Counted from the stretch's first letter, positions 33,722-45,627 are shown. The stretch: DNA of 64,000 bases from Limnanthes douglasii subsp. nivea (GCA_036936605.1 JAUPFV010000001.1:211775138-211839137); one strand, 5' to 3'. Numbers and translations are program-made. Notes: generated by a model not told the origin, from the sequence alone.

Positions 33722-35776
33722 GTGATGGGACAAATACAAATTGATCAACAGAGAACTGATCAGGATCAGAATGTGATGACAGTTTCACATGAGTTTGGTA
33801 ATGGAGATGAAAGTTGGTATGTTGACAGTGGTGCTAGCCAGCATGTCACCAACTCAGCCAAGATGTCGAATCAGAAAACTCAATACACAGGTAATAAAAC
33901 AGTAATTGTAGGTAATGGTAGTAAACTGAACATTCAAAACTTAGGTAACACTTGCCTATCTACCAAAACCAACAAACAAATCCTCCTAAATAGTGTATTA
34001 CATGTGCCTTATATCAACAAAAACCTAGTATATGTTTCTCAATTAACACTTCATAATGATATTTTTATTGAGTTCCACAATTCTAAATGTTTTGTAAAGG
34101 ACAAGACAACCTGGATGATTCTTCTTAAGGGCAGTGCTGAAAATGGGCTGTATAAGTTGGAAGAGTCATCTATTTCTAGGACTACTAAGGCAGCCTTTCC
34201 TAAGTCCCATTCGTCTGTTTCTCATGTGTCTGTTCTTTCTAGTACTTCTAATTCCCTAAAGATTGGGTGGCATAAAAAACTGGGCCATCCTTCTAAACGT
34301 GTCTTGTCTATTGTGATGAAAGATTGTAATCTTCCTACTATTGCTAGTAATGAAAAACTTTTCTGTGATGAATGCCAACTAGGCAAATCACATTCCTTAC
34401 CATTCTCTAATTCAGTATCACATTCTTCTAGTGTCTTAGATTTGATTCACTCAGACTTATGGGGACCTGCCCATATTCTCTCTAATTCTGGTTACAAGTT
34501 CTACATATTTTTTGTAGATGATTACAACAAGTTCACATGGTTATATCCTCTCAAATCTAAAAGTGAGGCTGTAAATGTGTTTAAAGAGTTTAAGACTCTT
34601 GTTGAGAATCAGTTTGATAAGATAATTAAAGTGTTTCAGTCAGATTGGGGGGGTGAGTTCAGGTCATTTCTATCTTTGGCTAAAGAATCAGGTATCCAGC
34701 TCAGGACATCCTGTCCTCACACTTCTTCTCAGAATGGTAGAGCAGAAAGGAAGCACAAACATATCACTGAGACTGGTTTGAACCTTCTAGCTCAGTCAGG
34801 TCTTCCTCAAAAATACTGGCCAAAGGTTTTTCACACTGCTGTGTTCTTGATTAACAGATTACCTACGGTCATTCTAAAAGATAAGTCCCCTTTTGAGCAG
34901 CTTTTTGGGTTTAAACCTGATTATATGTTTATAAAAGTCTTTGGGTGCACTTGCTTTCCATGTCTTATGTCCTACCAAACAAATAAATTTCAATTTCACT
35001 CAGTCAAGTGTGTATTTTTAGGATATAGTGGAGTACATAAAGGGTATAAGTGTCTTAGTCCCAGTGGGAGAGTTTATGTGTCAAGGAATGCCATCTTTAA
35101 GGAAGATGAGTTCCCATGTCTGTCTGGTTTTCTAAACACTAAGTCATCTACGTCTGTTTCTAGGTTTTCTTGGCTGCCTAAGTTTCCTAATCAATATATT
35201 CCAAATGAGAATTCTAAACCACAGACAGTTTGTTCAAGCTCACAAAATACAAACCAGTTTCAACACATAAACATTAACCATTCATTAGAACCAAACCAGA
35301 CCAAAACAACTAACCATTATGTACTTTGTGAGAACTCACGTGATAGTGTTAGCAACTCTCAACAAATCCAAACTGATTCCCAAACTCCCACAACTACTCA
35401 AAACACCTTGCCCAGCATATTACCTGAAACTCAACCATTCAAACCTGGTGAGTTGTTTATTGAACTTCCATTTGACAAAGTTAACAGCCAAACTACTTCT
35501 CAAACACTACCTAACAGACACCCTATGACCACTAGAGCCAAAGATTTCATTTCAAAACCTAAGCATATTTATTCAGGAACTACTATTGCATCTACTATTA
35601 CTGTTAAAGAACCTGCTAAGTTTTCAGAGGCTATTCAATTTCCTCAGTGGGTTCAAGTCATGAAATGTGAATATGATGCCTTGATGAATAATCACACATG
35701 GTCTCTTGTTCCTCACACCAGTAATATGAGTCTGGTGGGGTGCAAATGGGTGTATAAGATCAAATATAACCCATAA
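33722..35776 (+). pseudogene. Copia protease, integrase and RT N-terminus of the 32.4-kb element (684 open codons)
   Basis: The protease site is WYVDSGASQHVTNS. The HHCC domain reads WHKKLGHPSKRVLSIVMKD and CDECQLGKSHSLPF. The integrase triad is visible in LDLIHSDLWGP, VFQSDWGGEFRSF and SQNGRAERKHKHITETG. Integrase C-terminal wording includes KVFGCTCFPCLMSYQTNKF and KGYKCLSPSGRVYVSRNAIF. A polar linker is followed by [13 protein letters not shown], where RT begins, and then a TAA at 35774-35776. The downstream RT is in the same frame. Except for the terminal stop this stretch looks undamaged. Confidence 0.94.
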
Positions 35777-37150
35777 GGGTCTGTTCAATGCTACAAAGCT
35801 AGACTTGTAGCTAAGGGCTTTCATCAACAACCTGGGGTTGATTTTAATGAAACTTTCTCTCCAGTGATAAAAGCGTCTACGATAAGGTTGGTTCTTACTA
35901 TTGCTGTATCTAGAGACTGGGTCATCAGGCAACTTGACATAAATAATGCATTTTTGAATGGTCGTTTAAAAGAACAGGTTTACATGGTGCAACCTCAAGG
36001 GTTTGTTGATCCTAAGTGTCCCGATCATGTATGCAAGCTGCACAAGACTTTGTATGGACTGAAACAGGCACCACGAGTTTGGTATTCCAAGCTCAAGGAC
36101 ACATTGATCTTGTGGGGTTTCCAAAATTCAAGGGCTGACTGTTCTATGTTCTTTCTACGTTCTAAAGGTATTTTTTTCATTCTACTGGTCTATGTAGATG
36201 ACATAATTGTTACTGGTAACAGTCCTTTCTATGTTTCTAAGTTTGTTCAGAAGCTAAACTCTGAATTTGCTCTAAAAGATAAGGGATCTCCCAAGTTGTT
36301 TTTGGGAATTGAGGCTCACAAAGATGACTCTGGCCTTTACTTGACTCAAACACAGTATATAAAAGACTTACTATTGAAAGAGGGTTTGTCCAAAGCTAAC
36401 TCGTGTGCAACTCCAATGAAAGTGAGTCCACCTCTCTCCAAGTCTGATGGCGAGTTACTTCAGAATCCTACAAGATGCAGAAGTTTGTTAGGTTCTTTAC
36501 ATTATCTACTGCACACTCGACCAGACATTGCGTTTGCTGTTAATAAACTCAGCCAATTTCAGCAATGTCCTACGAAGGTGCATCTACAATGTGTAAGAAG
36601 GGTATTGCGTTACTTATCCGGTACTCAGACGTTGGGTCTTCACATAAAACCGAGCGACACCCATCAGCTTACAGGCTTCATAGATGCCGATTGGGCAGCT
36701 TTGTTGGATGACCGTCGATCGGTTGGTGGTTATTGCGTCTTCCTGGGTGATTCCTTGATTTCGTGGTCTTCAAAGAAACAAGGGATTGTTTCCAAGTCTA
36801 GCACTGAGTCAGAATACAGGTCGCTTGTCAACTTAGCCTCTAAACTCATTTGGTTAAACTCTGTTCTTCATGAAATTCGTCTTGATCTTCACAGATCTCC
36901 GGTTATCTGGTGTGATAACCTTGGAGCAAGCTCACTTTCTTCAAATCCTGTATTTCATGCTAGAACAAAACATGTCTAATTAGATTTACATTTTGTTCGA
37001 GATATGTTTGCTCAAAATCTTCTGGGCATACGATACGTACCTTCTCACGACCAAGTTGCTGACTTGCTCACAACGCCATTGTCTCAAAATCGTTTCTTGT
37101 TTTTGCGGGACAAACTGAGTCTCGGTATACCTCCGCCACGTTTGAGGGGG
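35777..37150 (+). pseudogene. Copia RT and RNase H of the 32.4-kb element
   Basis: It runs in the same frame as the upstream pol. RT blocks are [56 protein letters not shown] and [13 protein letters not shown]. RNase H blocks are [37 protein letters not shown] (usually AGSLDDRRS), [19 protein letters not shown] and [24 protein letters not shown] at 36977-36979 interrupts [12 protein letters not shown]. The frame then stays open to the purine tract (PPPRLRG). The active-site residues of both enzymes are present. Confidence 0.93.
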
Positions 37151-37156
37151 AGGGGA

Positions 37157-37527
37157 AGTCAGAATATCTGAAGAAGAAGCAACAATGGTGGTTAGGGTTT
37201 GAAGAAACAAGAAAGGGTAAAACTGAAGACAAGGCTTCAAGTGTTTTATATATCAGGTCATGTGTTGGATCGGGTCGTTTCACAAGAGATATTGACTGAG
37301 GACTAAGTCTCTAGCTAGTGTGTGTTAGGCTGTGGTAGTCTTTAAGCCCAACTCTAGTATAAACGATATAACAACTTGTATAACAAAATGTAACAAATTC
37401 TGTTACACATAAAACAGAATTGCTGTGACTATAAATATAACAAATGTATGAATAACAATGTAGAGAAAGAAAAATAAAGTGGTTACAATTTTCTTTGTTC
37501 AATCTTCTTCTCTCTTTGATTTCAACT
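37157..37527 (+). repeat. 3' LTR of the 32.4-kb copia
   Basis: This is 371 bases, AGT...ACT, the same length as the 5' LTR, differing at about 13 positions. It is followed by GTGGC, the right target duplication. Confidence 0.95.
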
Positions 37528-37532
37528 GTGGC

Positions 37533-38080
37533 CAACCTTTACCATGAGCTCACCATGCACTATGACGATTTACCCTCGTATCCGACAAATGTCTGATGAG
37601 TAGATTACTAATCGGGTACCTCTAACATTTAGTCATAACCGTCTTTGGAAATGATATTCTATGAGCTACGTCCATCAACGAGCACTCGAGTCACTATTGC
37701 ACCTCTGAAATCCAGATTGATAGTTAAGGCATCCTCCTGAGGTGTCGCGATCCTTCACAAACTTTGCACATTATTCTAGATTGTTAGTCATCATCGATAA
37801 AGAAGCTGACAATTCGTCCGTTTTGGTTTCCCTGGTCGTTGTGATATGAGCACAAGCGTCGAGTTAATTGTTTGTCCCCTAGCGTACTTATAGTTCATAG
37901 GGGTTCATATCCCATTCGTCCTTTAGTTCGATCATAAACCACTGATATTGTATTAATTAATGGTGTAAAGCGTCGCACACGGTTATCATAGTAAGAATCA
38001 CCCATACGGTTACCATAATTTCTCATAGGTTCGTGCGTGAATCACCCTTCATAGGGTCGTGGTTGAATCACCCTTCATAG
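37533..38080 (-). pseudogene. Ty3/gypsy protease region remnant
   Basis: On the minus strand (about 37655-37730) it reads ALTINLDFRGAIVTRVLVDG and then RSS-stop-NIIS. This matches the retroviral-type aspartic protease context VRRILVDTGSSADII with the DTG triad changed to DGR. The remainder up to gag shows no conserved motif. Its position between gag and RT fits the element order. Confidence 0.62.
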
Positions 38081-38640
38081 TATCTTCCACGCAGATGAAT
38101 TGATCTGCTTTGACCATAAGTTCCCCCATCGTTTTGACCGAGAACATAACTAGATAAGTGTAGATTTCTCTTGTACAGTCTAAACCTCGCTTCAAAGATG
38201 ATACCGCTCTTGTCAGCTATAAATCTGGCAGGGCATTCATTGCATAGACAAACCTAATAACGTATCTTTTTAAGCATTCACCCCTTCTTTGGTATAGGTG
38301 CAATATATAATCAGTTTCACACCTTGATTCATTGTTTCCTACGAACTTATATCCAAACGCATTCTAGAGTCTTAAAAAATCACGTATAAACCCTTTTGGT
38401 AAACCACAACACCAATTCATACTATTACCTTTATGAATTGCTCTTGATGCATTATTTTCCTTGGTTCACTTGGAAGCAGTAGGTCTTTCCTCATGTGTAG
38501 ACTCCCGCTCGTGTGATAATTTCTTCCAACTACTTTCACATTTCCCTTCATTGACCTTTTCTTGCTTTGAGGACTTGCTCCTTCTGTTTTCAATACTGAC
38601 CTATAAACCTGATTGTTGCCTCTCATGGCTACCACCTCTT
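38081..38640 (-). pseudogene. Ty3/gypsy gag remnant
   Basis: The minus strand reads ECLKRYVIRFVYAMNALPDL, then AVSSLKRGLD, and later KTMGELMVKADQFICVEDT (about 38085-38330). This is the Retrotrans_gag fold wording (ESLREYVxRF; AF-GL; T--EL---A--YI--ED). A basic stretch follows (38417-38635), probably the C-terminal part of gag in front of protease, although its frame differs. Several stops are present. Confidence 0.65.
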
Positions 38641-39041
38641 ACCTTTATGGTTAGTGAGTGAAGCGAATCATTCGTTTTCGCCAGTGTAGCTCTGGCTTCC
38701 TGATCCTAGGCTTCTTGCAACTGGACGACTTTGTGTCGGTCTTGTTTCATTTTTTTTATTTGCAATTGCACCCGATGAGCTACAGAAGTGGTCGTCTGGT
38801 GACCTATATTAGTAATAGGCTCTACCAAAAAGGGCACAATCTCATATGTTGGGTTGACCTACACCGCTGTAGCGGCTGGCTACGGGCCATCCTCTACAAT
38901 TATTCGAACCAATACCACCACCAAATGAAATAAAGCTAGCCTTCCTGCAAGACTACTTGGAAACAAAAATTGAGTTTGGTCACCCATTGCGTCGGGAAGA
39001 TGTGCTAAGCTTCCAGCCGAGATATTTCTCTTGAACATTTC
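38641..39041. other. Gypsy-derived leader between gag and the copia insertion
   Basis: No conserved motif is seen. The block ends at the target duplication CCTTT (39042-39046) of the 39.0-kb copia. By position it should encode the gag N-terminus on the minus strand. Confidence 0.4.
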
Positions 39042-39046
39042 CCTTT

Positions 39047-39479
39047 TGTCAAGCACTCACCGCCGACAAAAGCTACCATGGACGGTGAGTGCCTTGAGGA
39101 ACAAGAGGCAACAAGACACGACACTGAATAAAAGGTCTGTCCTAGGGTTAAGGCAAAACGCGTAGTGGGCTTGTGTATCGGGTCAAAGAATCAGACCTTG
39201 GACCCTGATCTGCTGGACTCTAAGGGTACCACTAAAGCCTCACAAGACCCAACCTAGAAGACCCATGTGCTATTCACGTGTCCAAACATCTACTCTCATT
39301 ATACCCTTGTATCCAAACACCTAGTATAAATCTTGAACTGAAATGTAACAAACTAGGGAATATTCTGTAAGTTTGTTACATCACAAATCTGTACTTAAAT
39401 AGCAATCTTTACAATGAATCAAATCAGTGAAAATCCTTTACAAAAATCCTACTTTATCACTCACTCTCTATTTTCTAGT
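39047..39479 (+). repeat. 5' LTR of the 39.0-kb copia
   Basis: This is 433 bases. It contains a TATA-like stretch GTATAAATCTTG (about 39322-39333). It is 11 bases longer than the 3' LTR, mainly because of TTAAATAGCAA near 39394 that is lost in the 3' copy. Confidence 0.93.
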
Positions 39480-39507
39480 TGGTATCAGAGCCATTCTGAT
39501 CCGTTGA

Positions 39508-40480
39508 ATGGCTAACTCCGATGAATCTCCATCACTGTCCTCATACTCCATAGGCTCCATTCTTCCTAACAACTCCTCTGCTGCTCCAAGGAGTCTTCAG
39601 CTGCATTCAATCAATAATGTAAATAACATTAGACTCGACAGAAGCAACTATCTTCTTTGGAGAACAATTGTGTTACCGATGATCAAAGGTAACAAACTAG
39701 GTGGCTATATCTCAGGTGAGAAGGTCTGTCCTCCAAAACTCTCTACTGATAATGAAGGCAACATATCTGAGAATCCAGACTATGAAGAGTGGATCTCAAA
39801 GGACCAACTCCTGCTTGGTTAGATGTATTTCACTTTGAGCCCTGAGATAGCAGCTCAATTAATGGAAGAAGAGACCTCCAAAGGTCTTTGGGAAGCAGCA
39901 GGAAAACTGTCTGGCTCACAGACAAGAGCCAGAGTCACTTACTTCAAATCAGAGTTTCAGAAAACTCGTTAAGGGACTACTACTACGTCTGACTATTTGA
40001 ACAGAATGAAAATGATATTTGACAACCTAATACTTGCAGGGTGCCTTACCTCCATGGATGACCTGATTACTCAGGTTCTTGTAGGTCTTGATGGTGACTA
40101 CACACCAATAGTAGTCAGCCTTGCTGACAAAGATAGTCTCTCTTGGCTTGATCTGCAGACAAGCCTTCTAACCTTTGAAAGCAAGTTAGAACAACTCAAT
40201 GACCTCCAAAACACAATGTCTATAATTAGTATGTCAAGTGCTAATTATGCTCAAAGAAATGATACAAAGCAACAAACCAACAATGCCAATCCAAAAGGCT
40301 ATTCTGGACAAAACAGAAACTTCAATAGAAACTATAGAGGAAGGTTTAACTCTAACTACAGAGGTCGAGGCAGCTCTTACAGAGGCAGAGGTGGAAGGTT
40401 TTCTCAAAACAAACCGATCTTCCAAATTTGTAGCAGATATGGTGACTCTGCTGTTGTTTGCTACTATAGAGATGACCCTT
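39508..40480 (+). pseudogene. Copia gag of the 39.0-kb element
   Basis: The start ATG at 39508 (MANSDESPSLSSYSIGSILP) is 17 bases after the PBS. Gag blocks are IRLDRSNYLLWRTIVLPMIK, AAQLMEEETSKGLWEAAGKL and DLITQVLVGLDGDYTPIVVS. Nonsense codons lie at 39820-39822 and near 39970, both in frame. The C-terminal R/G-rich stretch is followed by FQICSRYGDSAVVCYYR. The first cysteine (to F) and the histidine (to D) of the zinc knuckle are lost, so RNA binding should be impaired independently of the stops. Confidence 0.92.
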
Positions 40481-41926
40481 TAGTTATGGGGTCAACCTCT
40501 TCAGAACATCCTAAATCAGAAGGTGATCACAGTGCTTTGCTTACAGCACAAGATACAGCATCAGATGGAGTATGGTATGCTGACAGTGGAGCCAGCCACC
40601 ATGTTACAGGTAGTACCAATCAGCTGACTCAGAAACATGACTACACAGGTACTAAACATGTCTTAGTTGGTAGTGGTGAGAGACTTCCAATCTCTCACAT
40701 AGGTGAAAATTCTCTTCTATCATTACATAAACAGCCTATTATTCTCAAATATATACTTCATGTTCCAAAAATCAACAAAAAACTTATGTCTATTTCTCAA
40801 TTCACCAGCTATAATCATGTTTTTGTTGAATTTCACAAAATGTTTTGTCTTGTGAAAGACAAGGTAACAGGGACAGTGTTTCTCAAAGGGAGATGTGAAG
40901 ATGGATTATACAAGATGGATACTGTTTCTAGGAATCTACCAACCAATCCAGTCAGTTTCAATACTCAAGTCTGTGTGTCTAAGAGCTCTTTATGTTCTGC
41001 TAGGGTGTGTTCTTCTAATGTCTCTAAGATCTCTAAAGATGGATGGCATAGGAAGCTTGGCCATCCATCTCAGTCTGTTTTAACTAGTGTTCTTAAGTCC
41101 TGTGAGGCTTGTCAGCTAGGCAAGCCTCACACTCTTTCTTACCCTATATCTACTTCTCATGCTAGCAATGTGTTAGATCTTATTCACACTGATGTTTGGG
41201 GGCCTTCCCCTGTCCTATCTACTGAATGGTTTAGGTTCTATGTTCTTTTTCTTGATGATTTCTCTAGATACTCTTGGGTCTACCCTATCAAAACTAAAGG
41301 GCAGGTTATTGAAGTGTTTAAAACCTTTAAATCTCTTGTTGAAAATCAGTTTGAGAGAAAGATCAAAACAATTCAAAGTAATTGGGGGGAGAGTTTAGAC
41401 CTCTGGCTACCCTGGCTAAAGAAAGTGGCATCCTACAACGAAGGTCCTGTCGTTACACATCAGCTCAAAATGGAAGAGTTGAGCGTAAACACAGGCACAT
41501 TGTGGAGACTGAATTGACCCTACTAGCTCAGTCTAAACTACCTTACAAATTTTGGGTTGAAGCCTTTGACACAAGTATATATCTCATTAACAGCTTATCC
41601 ACCCCCACTCTTAACAATATCTCATCATTTGAAGCCCTATTTCATAAAAAACACAATTACCTAGTCCTCAAAACTTTTGGGTGTGCCTGTTTCCCTTGTC
41701 TCAGACCTTACCAAACTCACAAATTCCAGTTTCATTCTCTTAAGTGTGTCTTTCTAGGCTACAGTCACAATCACAAAGGTATAAGTGTTTAAGTCCCACA
41801 GGGAGAGTCTACTTGTCTAGAAATGTGGTGTTTAATAAGACTGAATTTCCTTTTACTTCAGGGTTTCTTCAACAACCCCAAAGCAGTCAGTCTTCTTGTT
41901 AGTCTGTCAATCTCTGGCTCCCTTCT
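40480..41926 (+). pseudogene. Copia protease and integrase of the 39.0-kb element
   Basis: The protease site VWYADSGASHHVTGS is intact. The HHCC region reads WHRKLGHPSQSVLTSVLKSC, then CEACQLGKPHTLSYPI. Compared with sister elements a short stretch between the two halves is missing, but both cysteines are present. The integrase core has LDLIHTDVWGP, and then TIQSNWGE instead of FQSDWGGEF. A frameshift at about 41390 follows. The glutamate region AQNGRVERKHRHIVETE lies in another frame (41382-41792). A second shift occurs near 41790 inside KGYKCLSP, and a stop near 41900. Confidence 0.9.
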
Positions 41927-43850
41927 ATGTCTAGTTCTCTGGTTTCTGAAAGAGTAACCACTTGTACTGACCCCATATCTGACCTCTCCACTGAGAAACA
42001 TACTTCTCAGCTTGTCCCACAGGCAGAACATCAGACTACTCCCTCACACTCTCTACCTAACCCACTCCATAAGACTCATACAGACACTTCCTCACATTCA
42101 CTCATAGACTTAGATACTGCCACTAATCCATACCAACATACTGATTCTCACACTAGTCACACACCTACACTTATCATTGACTTACCCTTGCCCATCCCAA
42201 ACCACTCTATCTCTTCTTCACAGCCTACAAACACACATACCATGCAGACAAGACACAAAAGTGGCATTCATAAAACCAAACTACCCTATATTGGAACCCT
42301 TACTACTACCAACAGGGACATGCTTGCACCATCTAGTTTTTCTAAGGCTGCAGGGAATCCTAACTGGGTGGCTGCTATGAATGCTGAATACAATACTTTA
42401 ATGGCTAATAACACTTGGCCTCTAGTTCCCTTACCTCCCTACTCTACTGTGGTTGGCTGCAAATGGGTCTATAAAGTCAAGTATGATATGGATGGGTATG
42501 TTAAACGTTACAAGGCCAGGTTAGTAGCCAAAGGGTTCCATCAAACTCCTGGTGTTGATTTCTATGACACTTTCAGTCCTGTTGTGAAGGCTTCTACAAT
42601 CAGGCTTATACTCACCATTGTTGTATCAAAGAACTGGCCAGTCAGGCAGCTTGATATCAACAATGCCTTTCTAAATGGGGAGCTACAAGAGACTGTTTAC
42701 ATGCAACAGCCTTAGGGTTTTGAAGATGTCAGTCAACCTACCTATGTGTGCAAGTTACACAAGGCTCTCTATGGCCTGAAGCAAGCTCCTAGGGCATGGT
42801 TTTCTAAATTACGTGATACTCTTACTCTCTGGGGGTTCAAGAATTCGAGAGCTAACTGTTCTCTCTTCTATCTGGTTACTACAACTACCATCCTACTCAT
42901 CTTGGTTTATGTGGATGACATTCTGGTCAGAGGTAATGATGCAGTATGTCGCACTCAGTTCACTCACAACCTCAATACCAAGTTCTCTCTTAAAGATATG
43001 GGATCACTCTCTCTATTCTTAGGAATAGAGGTTCATCGTGATGCTTCAGGTATATATCTCACTCAGCACAATTATGTTGAAAACTTACTTGTCAATCAGG
43101 GTGCTACTCTATCCAAGCCTTGTCCTACTCCTCTTGCTCCTGGCACAGCTCTATCAGCCACTGCTGGATCTCCACTTCCTTCACCTACACAATATCGGAG
43201 TTTGTTAGGAGCCTTGCAGTACCTAACACACACCATACCTGATATTGCCTATACCGTTAATCGACTTAGTCAATACCAACAGTCTCATACAACTACTCAT
43301 TGGCAATGTCTCAAGAGAATTCTACGTTACTTATCTGGGTCATGTTGGCTGGGACTCAAGCCCTGCTTCCATCTTCAACTTCATGGATACTCTGATGCTG
43401 ACTGGGCTTCCTCCATCGATGATCGACGCAGCACTGGGGCATATTGTGTCTTCCTTGGAGAGACGTTGATCTCCTGGTCCTCCAAGAAGCAGAATGTAGT
43501 CTCACGATCGTCCACTGAGTCTGAGTACAGGGCTCTTGCCAATCTGTCTGCCGAATTGATTTGGATTCACTCGCTGCTCACTGAAATTCAAATCTCCCTC
43601 ATACCTCCTTCTGTCATGTGGTGCGATAACCTGGGGGCAAGTGCACTCGCTTCCAATCCCGTCTTCCATGCTCGCACCAAGCATATAGCGCTTGACGTGC
43701 ATTTCATTCGTGATCAGGTTCTTGAAGGGGCTGTTCAGATTCGCTATGTCCCCACTCAAGACCAGATCGCTGATTCCCTCACCAAAGCCCTACCTCCGTC
43801 TCAATTTTATTATTTACGTGACAAACTCGGGCTCCTGGAGTCACCGCTCC
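41927..43850 (+). pseudogene. Copia RT and RNase H of the 39.0-kb element
   Basis: A polar, threonine-, serine- and histidine-rich linker precedes RT. RT blocks are [40 protein letters not shown] and [19 protein letters not shown], with the catalytic LVYVDDILVRGN intact. A TAG at 42713-42715 replaces the glutamate of QPEGF. RNase H blocks are [77 protein letters not shown] and QDQIADSLTKALPPS. After the RT stop the frame is open for 442 codons and runs on past the purine tract into the 3' LTR, ending at 44074. Confidence 0.92.
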
Positions 43851-43863
43851 GTTTGAGGGGGGG

Positions 43864-44285
43864 TGTCAAGCACTCACCGCCGGAAAACGCTACCATGGAC
43901 GGTGAATTCCTTAAGGAACAACAGGCAACAAGACACGACACTGAACAAGAGGTCTGTCCTAGGGTTAAGTCAAAACGCGTAGTGGGCTTGTGTATCGGGT
44001 CGAATAATCAGACCTTGGACCCTGATCTGCTGGACTCTAAGGGTACCACTAAAGCCTCACAAGACCCAACCTAGAAGACCCATGTGCTATTCACGTGTCC
44101 AAACATCTACTCTCATTCTACCCTTGTATCCAAACACCTAGTATAAATCTTGAACTGAAATGTAACAAACTAGGGAATATTCTGTAAGTTTGTTGCATCA
44201 CAAATCTGTAATCTTTACAATGAATCAAATCAGTGAAAATCCTTTACAAAAATCCTACTCTATCACTCATTCTCTATTTTCTACT
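43864..44285 (+). repeat. 3' LTR of the 39.0-kb copia
   Basis: This is 422 bases, TGT...ACT, followed directly by CCTTT of the target duplication. The upstream RNase H frame remains open for about 70 codons into it. Confidence 0.93.
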
Positions 44286-44290
44286 CCTTT

Positions 44291-45627
44291 CAATCCCGGA
44301 TCGAGTTTCCACCATTAGGTTAAAGTTCTTTGCCTCTTTTTGATAGAGTTACCACAGATGGCGTCAAATATTTAAGGGAAAAATACTTACAAATGAAAAT
44401 ACTTAAATAATAATTTTAGTTCCCCCAGAAGATAATATACATTGTATACTGATATGGAATGTATTTATACATTTTCTCTGCCCACTAAATGCACTTGTGT
44501 GTTGTGTCAATCATGGGTTTATTTTCCATTGAATGTGGACCACTGTTAATGATCATTACATCCATTTTTTTAGTTGCGTATTAATACTAATTATATACTA
44601 TTTTATTACCCATTACGCTTGGCAGCCTGAATATTGTTGTATTGATTAGGCATCATGCGCTGCACGTGGCCTCAGTAAAGTCTTACATCTGCTTGGTAAA
44701 ACCACAGTCAACCTCTACACTGTAAATACTTAAACATACCCACGATAATACCTCAATAACAGTATAGTTCATTTTGACAATGGGTGCGTTCGGTTAGACC
44801 TCGGTAAGTTTTATACTTTTATTCTCAACGGGTGTGTTACGTCCCAAGCGACACTCTTCCGTTGCCTCTCCTGCTCGGTGTGGATGTGTACTAGTTTGGA
44901 TATGGGTTATACCCTTCGTCTTTATGGTCTGTGATCCTAAAAATTTGAGAGAAACCCTATCTTGTCTTGTGATAGCGACATCATCATTTAAGTTACATCA
45001 TTTTTAAAATATGTAAATCTATTTATAAGGCGTTACATCGTTTATAAGATATGTAGTAAATCTATTTATAGCGTGTTTATGATATATAAGGTCAACTTAT
45101 ATATAAGACCAAGATTAGACTAGTGCTTACAAATATTACTTGTTTATGGCTAAATGTTAATACAAAGTAGAATAAAGACGCATAAAATAATTAAATTATT
45201 AGTAGCCTAGTTCTTCCGAGTTTGTAGATGAATGCTTTAACCTTGTCTATAGTTCTTGACATAGTCTAACTTATGAATTCTCTAGGGTACTTAGTCCTTG
45301 GTTTCGCTGAAAAAAGGTTTTTATATAAAAGCACATGGGTCTTTGTTAGATACATGTATGCTCGAGGGTGTTGGGTCAAGCTTGAAAGTGTAAGAGGGTG
45401 CATTGAGATGGTCTTTAATTGAGAGAGACTCCGAAAAATTGTATAATTTCTCCACTTTAAAAAATTCAAGGTGATCTTTGGTAGATTTATTGTCAATGGA
45501 CCAGAATCATTAGATATAAAGGTCGATCATTTTCTTATCCAAGGTTGTCGGGTGCCATCTTATATAGCTGCATTGAGAAGGCTGTGCTCAGAATCACCAG
45601 AAGGGCTTCGTTTCTCCACCTTCAGAA
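44291..45627 (-). repeat. Gypsy PBS-like site and probable 5' LTR of the Tat-like element
   Basis: On the minus strand TGACGCCATCTGTGGTAAC (44348-44366) resembles the intact site TGGCGCCGTCCGTGGGAAAC at 51768-51787. To its right, a minus-strand TATA-like GTATAAATAC (44461-44470) and an AT-rich stretch suggest U5-R-U3. The far end cannot be fixed. The interval contains no gene. The last 130 bases (45500-45627) flank the next copia. Confidence 0.45.

Larger units (their letters stand above)
32359..37527 (+). mobile_element. Ale-like copia element with AGT...ACT LTRs, TSD GTGGC
   Basis: LTRs of 371 bases each (32359-32729 and 37157-37527) begin AGTCAGAATATC and end GATTTCAACT. A perfect 5-base target duplication GTGGC flanks the element (32354-32358, 37528-37532). 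The PBS TGGTATCAGAGC follows the 5' LTR directly (32730-32741), and the purine tract GAGGGGGAGGGGA ends directly before AGTCAG of the 3' LTR. The LTRs differ at about 13 positions by eye. Gag and pol lie in one frame with six nonsense codons and no visible frameshift. The target is the decayed gypsy element. Confidence 0.96.
39047..44285 (+). mobile_element. Ale-like copia element with TGT...ACT LTRs, TSD CCTTT
   Basis: LTRs at 39047-39479 and 43864-44285 begin TGTCAAGCACTC and end TTTTCTAGT (5') or TTTTCTACT (3'). CCTTT flanks both sides (39042-39046, 44286-44290). The PBS TGGTATCAGAGC is at 39480-39491, and a purine tract TTGAGGGGGGG precedes the 3' LTR. All pol domains are present. Frameshifts in the integrase and linker, nonsense codons in gag and RT, and a damaged zinc knuckle make it inactive. 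It is nested in the decayed gypsy near its gag start. Confidence 0.95.
29340..44366 (-). mobile_element. Degenerate Ty3/gypsy (Tat-like) element split by two copia insertions
   Basis: On the minus strand the order is PBS-like site (44348-44366), gag (about 38080-38640), protease (about 37600-37740), RT (31741-32013), RNase H (30848-31219) and integrase (about 29340-30500). RT before RNase H before integrase is the Ty3/gypsy order. Copia elements interrupt it at 32359-37527 and 39047-44285, each with its own 5-base target duplication. The frames are riddled with stops. The PBS wording and the extra antisense frame point to the Tat group. LTR boundaries were not found: sequence beyond 44366 is probably the 5' LTR, and the 3' LTR is not recognised. 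Confidence 0.82.
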
